A DNA stretch of 8,050 bases, from assembly GCA_027371655.1 (NCBI GenBank), contig DAHXMR010000018.1, positions 1 to 8,050 of the forward strand, given 5' to 3'. Source of the DNA: Microcaldota archaeon (lineage in GTDB: Archaea > Micrarchaeota > Micrarchaeia > Norongarragalinales > CAINOH01). The notes beneath the pieces were generated by a model that saw nothing but the letters and a program-made list of their open reading frames with translations, did no database searches and had not been told where the DNA came from. This document shows, piece by piece, positions 5,645-8,050 of this stretch. Made by a program: the position numbers and the translations under genes. Numbering within the stretch: position 1 is the stretch's first letter; the number at the start of each line of letters is the position of its first letter.

Positions 5645-5645
5645 C

Positions 5646-6458
5646 TTAGCCCTTCGCGCCCTTGAGGTACAAAATCATGTTCAAGAACATTTCGCGGCTG
5701 GTCGTCACAGTCGGGTCGTACGCCAGGTACAGCACCTTGCCGGAAAGCAGGCTCTTGGTCTCCAAGATCGCGTACTCGGCGGGCAAAGTCACCTTGCCGG
5801 ACGCCGATTCGTCGATGAATGCCAGCACGTTCGCGTTCGCCTTGGGATAAACCTCGACGAGGTTGCCGTTGAACCCGAAGTTCTTGATTCCGTTGAAAAT
5901 CGGGTGGTCGAACGCGATTATCTTGAACTTGCCCGACACGCCCGAGCGCCTTACGGGCTCGCGTTCGTGAGTGGGGCCGCCTACCATCGCGGGGACTATG
6001 TCGCCCAAAGTGCCGATTCCAACGTCCCAGCCGACCGCATTCGGGTCGTCGGTAACGCGGGTGCACGAGTCGCCAACCAATATGAGCTTGCCGCCGCTTT
6101 TCACCTTGTCCGCAAGCACTTCGCGCGCGGTGCGGTCGCAAACCTGCGTGCCCTGCACAATCACGATGTCAAAGTTGTCCAACACCCCCGGATAAAGCAC
6201 TTCCTGGGGAATGTCGCCGGCATAACGGATGCCCTGCACGCGGAACACTTCGGTCTCAAGCATCCCGCGAACGTCGCTCGACGCGCGCCCCACAACGCCC
6301 ACCTTGATCACGGGCGCGGGAACGAGCATGTTGAGAAGGGGAACCCCCGAAACGTCGATCCAGCCGAACTTGGCCGCGACGAAAATCGCCAAAACGGCGA
6401 TCAACACTATAGGAATCAAGCTCTCAGTGTGCTGCTGTCCCCTTTTCATATAACCCAT
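5646..6458 (-). CDS. Single-pass membrane protein with amidotransferase-like (GATase1/ThuA-type) outer domain, unknown function
   Basis: 270 residues from ATG 6458, with GGTGAT 8 bases upstream; ATG 6449 is a less likely second start. Lys5-Arg6 precede one hydrophobic span (residues 13-29, SLIPIVLIAVLAIFVAA), so the N-terminus should be inside and the rest outside the cell. The motif KFGWIDVSGVP follows. The outer domain alternates strands and helices: VIKVGVVG (near residue 50), NFDIVIVQGTQV, a helix, SGGKLILVGDSC, a glycine-rich loop (GIGTLGD), FKIIAFDHPIF, and late strands (EYAILETKSLLSGKVLYLAYDPTV). The 'GG-hydrophobic-GD' elbow and 'DHPI' resemble class I amidotransferase-like or ThuA-like folds. 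A complete Cys-His-Glu triad is not evident, so it may be structural or binding rather than catalytic. It is a distant paralogue of the next gene (6664-7560), with the same topology and juxtamembrane motif. Confidence 0.75.
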   Translation of the reverse strand: MGYMKRGQQHTESLIPIVLIAVLAIFVAAKFGWIDVSGVPLLNMLVPAPVIKVGVVGRASSDVRGMLETEVFRVQGIRYAGDIPQEVLYPGVLDNFDIVIVQGTQVCDRTAREVLADKVKSGGKLILVGDSCTRVTDDPNAVGWDVGIGTLGDIVPAMVGGPTHEREPVRRSGVSGKFKIIAFDHPIFNGIKNFGFNGNLVEVYPKANANVLAFIDESASGKVTLPAEYAILETKSLLSGKVLYLAYDPTVTTSREMFLNMILYLKGAKG

Positions 6459-6466
6459 TTTTCAAC

Positions 6467-6472
6467 ATCACC
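6467..6472 (-). promoter_or_regulatory. Shine-Dalgarno (GGTGAT) of the 5646-6458 gene
   Basis: GGTGAT matches part of the archaeal GGAGGTGAT consensus and sits 8 bases before ATG 6458, favouring that ATG over the ATG three codons later. Confidence 0.55.
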
Positions 6473-6504
6473 ATCGCGGTAATAAAAGTTAGTGCAACAA
6501 GCCA

Positions 6505-6512
6505 TTTATAAA
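6505..6512 (-). promoter_or_regulatory. TATA box of the 5646-6458 gene
   Basis: TTTATAAA, self-complementary, lies 47-54 bases before ATG 6458. A transcript start about 25 bases downstream (near 6483) would leave a short leader carrying the GGTGAT site. No rightward gene follows nearby, so the leftward reading is the useful one. Confidence 0.55.
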
Positions 6513-6570
6513 CATTATCAGTTGAAGCCCGAAAGCCCCCGACAATGCCCGCCCGCACCAAAAACAAAAT

Positions 6571-6591
6571 TCAGCAAACCACCAAGTAATC
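6571..6591 (-). repeat. Second copy of the 3' end of the 6664-7560 gene
   Basis: These 21 bases match 6664-6684 at 19 of 21 positions. On the minus strand both copies read as Asp-Tyr-Leu-Val-Val-Cys-stop, and both are followed by a T5 run and CGG nearby. The spacing is 93 bases (31 codons), so the copy is in the same frame as the gene, and no stop lies between the two TGAs. It may be the remnant of a deleted tandem gene or a local duplication of the gene end. Upstream of DYLVVC the copies do not match. Confidence 0.7.
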
Positions 6592-6598
6592 GCATAGA

Positions 6599-6620
6599 AG
6601 GGGAAACTGACGTTTCCCCT
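6599..6620. other. Perfect 9-bp hairpin between the two membrane-protein genes
   Basis: AGGGGAAAC (6599-6607) and GTTTCCCCT (6612-6620) pair perfectly around a TGAC loop. On neither strand does a T run follow directly, so it is not a textbook terminator. It lies between the two copies of the repeated gene end. It could stabilise the mRNA 3' end of the 6664-7560 gene or mark an inserted segment. Confidence 0.55.
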
Positions 6621-6663
6621 CTCTACACCTCTTCCTTCCCAAAAACGTGAATCCGCAAAAACA

Positions 6664-7560
6664 TCAGCAAACCACCAGATAATCCATTATATTCTGAAGA
6701 AGCGTTTTCGAACCCGGCCCGGCATTCTCAATCGGGAAGGCGACGTACATCATGTACGTCCTGCCGAAGAAGGGCAGGCCCAGCTTGGTCTCAAGGACAC
6801 CCGGATACTCGTCCTTGCCCTGCACGATTGAAGCGAGCTTCGTGGTGTACGCCGGATCGGCCGCCACCTTCGCGAACGGCAACGGCGGAAAACCCTTCAG
6901 GCCGTCGGGAAAGCTGGCCATGACCAGGTGCTGGCGCAAAACCGTCTTCACCTCGAAAGAGGACTCGTTGACGCCGCCCAAATACTGCGCGCCCAACTGG
7001 TTCGCCAGGACGCCGAAGCCCTTCTGCGCCGCGGTCTCGTTTATCTTGAACGCCTTCCACCCCGGCTTCGCCTGCTCAATCACGTCCGCCTCAGCAAGCT
7101 CGTCAGGCGAAAGGTAATACTGCGACGCCGCGTCCCCGATCATAAGCACCGTGCCGCCGGAAGCAAGGTAATCCTCCACCGCCTGCGCCTCCTTCAGCGT
7201 GATGCGCTTGTTGTGCAAAATCACAAGCTCGTACTGCGAAAGCAGGCCGGAACTGATGTCGAACTCCGGAATCGGCTCGACCAGGGTGAAGAGCCGCTCG
7301 TTGGCAATCCGCTGCTGCAGCACCCGCCAGTCGCCCATCGCAAGGTCGTCGTACACAAGAGCCACCCGCGAATGCCCGCCGCTTAAGGAAACCCCGGGCA
7401 GGATGTCCCCGCAATAAATGTCGTGCCAGTTGCCGGGAACCTGCGACGCGTGCACCCACTTGAACTTCGTGAGCACGACAAGCAGCACAAGGAGAAGCAC
7501 GACGAGCGCAATAACGTGGGGCAACTCCCTCCTCAAATCATCGGCAGCGGACACGGGCAA
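6664..7560 (-). CDS. Single-pass membrane protein with amidotransferase-like outer domain, paralogue of the 5646-6458 gene
   Basis: 298 residues from TTG 7560; GTG 7554 (residue 3) is an alternative, being 6 bases after GGTTGA. Arg10-Arg11 precede a strongly hydrophobic span (residues 15-31, rich in Leu/Val), giving an inside N-terminus and an outside domain. KFKWVHASQVP follows, matching KFGWIDVSGVP of the neighbour at 6 of 11 positions. The outer domain has strand-helix repeats: SRVALVYDD, YELVILHNKRITLKEAQAVEDYLASGGTVLMIGDAAS, a long middle part with LPFAKVAADPAYTTKLASIVQG, and YMMYVAFPIENAG before NIMDYLVVC. The 'YLASGGTVLMIGD' element is typical of class I amidotransferase-like or ThuA-like folds. 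The elbow has Ala rather than Cys, so amidotransferase activity is unlikely. Perhaps the two proteins work together at the cell surface; that is inference. It is transcribed away from the small gene at 7705. Confidence 0.75.
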   Translation of the reverse strand: MPVSAADDLRRELPHVIALVVLLLVLLVVLTKFKWVHASQVPGNWHDIYCGDILPGVSLSGGHSRVALVYDDLAMGDWRVLQQRIANERLFTLVEPIPEFDISSGLLSQYELVILHNKRITLKEAQAVEDYLASGGTVLMIGDAASQYYLSPDELAEADVIEQAKPGWKAFKINETAAQKGFGVLANQLGAQYLGGVNESSFEVKTVLRQHLVMASFPDGLKGFPPLPFAKVAADPAYTTKLASIVQGKDEYPGVLETKLGLPFFGRTYMMYVAFPIENAGPGSKTLLQNIMDYLVVC

Positions 7561-7619
7561 TCAACCACTTGCAAAAGCCAACAGCGCTTTCGCCCAAAGG
7601 CAAAAAATGCGCTTGGAAA

Positions 7620-7627
7620 TATTTAAA
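7620..7627 (-). promoter_or_regulatory. TATA box (TTTAAATA) of the 6664-7560 gene
   Basis: On the minus strand TTTAAATA fits the archaeal TATA consensus and lies about 60 bases before TTG 7560, giving a leader of about 35-40 bases at normal spacing. The same 8-mer occurs again at 7644-7651, so which box serves which direction is not certain. Confidence 0.45.
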
Positions 7628-7643
7628 ATGACGCAATCCCCTC

Positions 7644-7651
7644 TATTTAAA
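7644..7651 (+). promoter_or_regulatory. TATA box (TATTTAAA) of the small Cys/His protein gene
   Basis: TATTTAAA lies 54-61 bases before ATG 7705. A transcript start about 25 bases downstream (near 7675) gives a leader of about 30 bases. A 5-bp hairpin GCCGC-AAA-GCGGC (7658-7670) lies between box and start. No strong ribosome site precedes the ATG; AGGGCGGAAAC is the closest. Confidence 0.45.
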
Positions 7652-7704
7652 CGAACCGCCGCAAAGCGGCTCAAAACGCGAAACAAAAGGGCGGAAACCG
7701 AAAA

Positions 7705-8001
7705 ATGGCCGACACACCCGTTGCAACGTGCAAGAACTTCTCCAAATGCGTGGAACGCGGAATCAAGGACATCCACGAGGCCCTTGACGAAACCGAATGC
7801 GAATTCAACATGAGCGCCGTCGCCTCGCTCTCCAAATGCCTCTACGACTACATCTCCCGCTGCACCGACGCCCACGCCAAAAACCTCTCCGACGAGGAAC
7901 GCGAAATAGCGATGGAAATGTGCGAGCACTCCATGCAAATCCACCTCTCCGCCATCCGCCTGCTTGAAGCCGAGGAGAAGCGCAAGAAAGAAAAATACTG
8001 A
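7705..8001 (+). CDS. Small helical Cys/His-containing protein, unknown function
   Basis: 98 residues from ATG 7705. There is no signal peptide or membrane span; the whole chain looks alpha-helical and charged, ending in a Lys/Glu tail (EAEEKRKKEKY). It has six Cys (9, 15, 32, 45, 53, 73) and four His (24, 57, 75, 80), many for so short a protein. The helices NFSKCVERGIKDIHEAL, SLSKCLYDYISRC and EMCEHSMQIH place Cys and His where a helical bundle could bind metal or form disulfides. That pattern is loosely like Cys-rich four-helix copper-binding proteins (DUF326-type), but the repeat of that family is not clearly present. I do not recognise the family. Codons end mostly in C or G like the other genes here, which supports this strand over the long antisense frame at 7561-8031. 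It is divergent from the membrane-protein gene, sharing a 144-base promoter region. Confidence 0.75.
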   Translation: MADTPVATCKNFSKCVERGIKDIHEALDETECEFNMSAVASLSKCLYDYISRCTDAHAKNLSDEEREIAMEMCEHSMQIHLSAIRLLEAEEKRKKEKY

Positions 8002-8050
8002 ACGCACCAACAAATGCCTGCAAAAAACCAAAGGTGAACCAATTTGTCCG

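Noticed and set aside
6571..6666. TGA of the 6664-7560 gene read as selenocysteine, extending to the second DYLVVC copy
   Set aside because: The protein family ends naturally at the first stop, the 30-codon extension is Cys/Arg-rich without similarity, and no convincing selenocysteine element was seen. Duplication of the gene end explains the pattern.
6571..6670. C/D-box small RNA suggested by CTGA and TGATG motifs near the repeat
   Set aside because: The C box does not match RTGATGA and the terminal pairing is absent; the motifs come from the repeated gene end.
7561..8031. Leftward 156-codon frame opposite the small Cys/His protein
   Set aside because: The rightward gene has the codon style of its neighbours and a plausible promoter. 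The leftward frame is Phe/Val/Gly-rich antisense product and runs into the divergent promoter region.
8002..8050. Right-edge tail after the small Cys/His gene
   Set aside because: Only 49 bases; no clear terminator, promoter or gene start can be supported.

Overview
The window looks archaeal. It carries an archaeal-type leucyl-tRNA synthetase, the chromatin protein Alba, a zinc/KH NusA-like protein, a stand-alone DUF460 (RuvC/RNase H-like) domain, and a stand-alone ADP-type NAD(P)HX dehydratase. Promoters are TATA-like, several likely leaders are very short, and genes end in oligo-T tracts on the coding strand. Genes are compact and densely packed, GC is fairly high, and most codons end in G or C. 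TTG and GTG starts seem common. This would suit a small-genome (DPANN-like, for example Diapherotrites or Micrarchaeota) archaeon, but that placement is an inference from style and a few families, not a phylogeny.

Layout, left to right. (1) The 3' part of leuS runs rightward and ends in a hairpin/T-tract terminator at about 1154-1179. (2) It converges on a leftward cluster (4248 to 1171): Zn/KH NusA-like protein, NAD(P)H-hydrate dehydratase (nnrD), then two tandem paralogues of an unrecognised family. The upstream paralogue (2040-2836) is broken by a 1-base deletion and an in-frame TAG; the downstream one (1171-2043) is intact. Their junction is a TTGA stop/start overlap. (3) A second leftward cluster (5548 to 4365) holds a minimal DUF460 protein, a small ferredoxin with a missing cluster cysteine, and Alba with an unusual acidic N-terminal tail, followed by T7/T9 termination tracts. 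(4) Two separate leftward genes (5646-6458 and 6664-7560) encode related single-pass membrane proteins whose outer domains look like a class I glutamine-amidotransferase/ThuA-type Rossmann-like fold. They share a juxtamembrane KFxWxxxSxVP motif. Between them lie a TATA/Shine-Dalgarno promoter, a perfect hairpin and a near-exact repeat of the 3' end of the second gene. (5) At the right end a divergent promoter region with two TATTTAAA boxes leads to a small rightward, Cys/His-containing helical protein of unknown function.

The central clusters are mostly information processing (translation, RNA binding, chromatin) plus redox upkeep: nnrD repairs damaged NAD(P)H, and the ferredoxin carries electrons. 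No CRISPR array, transposase, tRNA or rRNA was seen. I found no clear new defence or mobile system. The least explained items are the decaying tandem paralogue pair, the paired membrane proteins with their duplicated 3' end, the tailed Alba, and the Cys-rich small protein.
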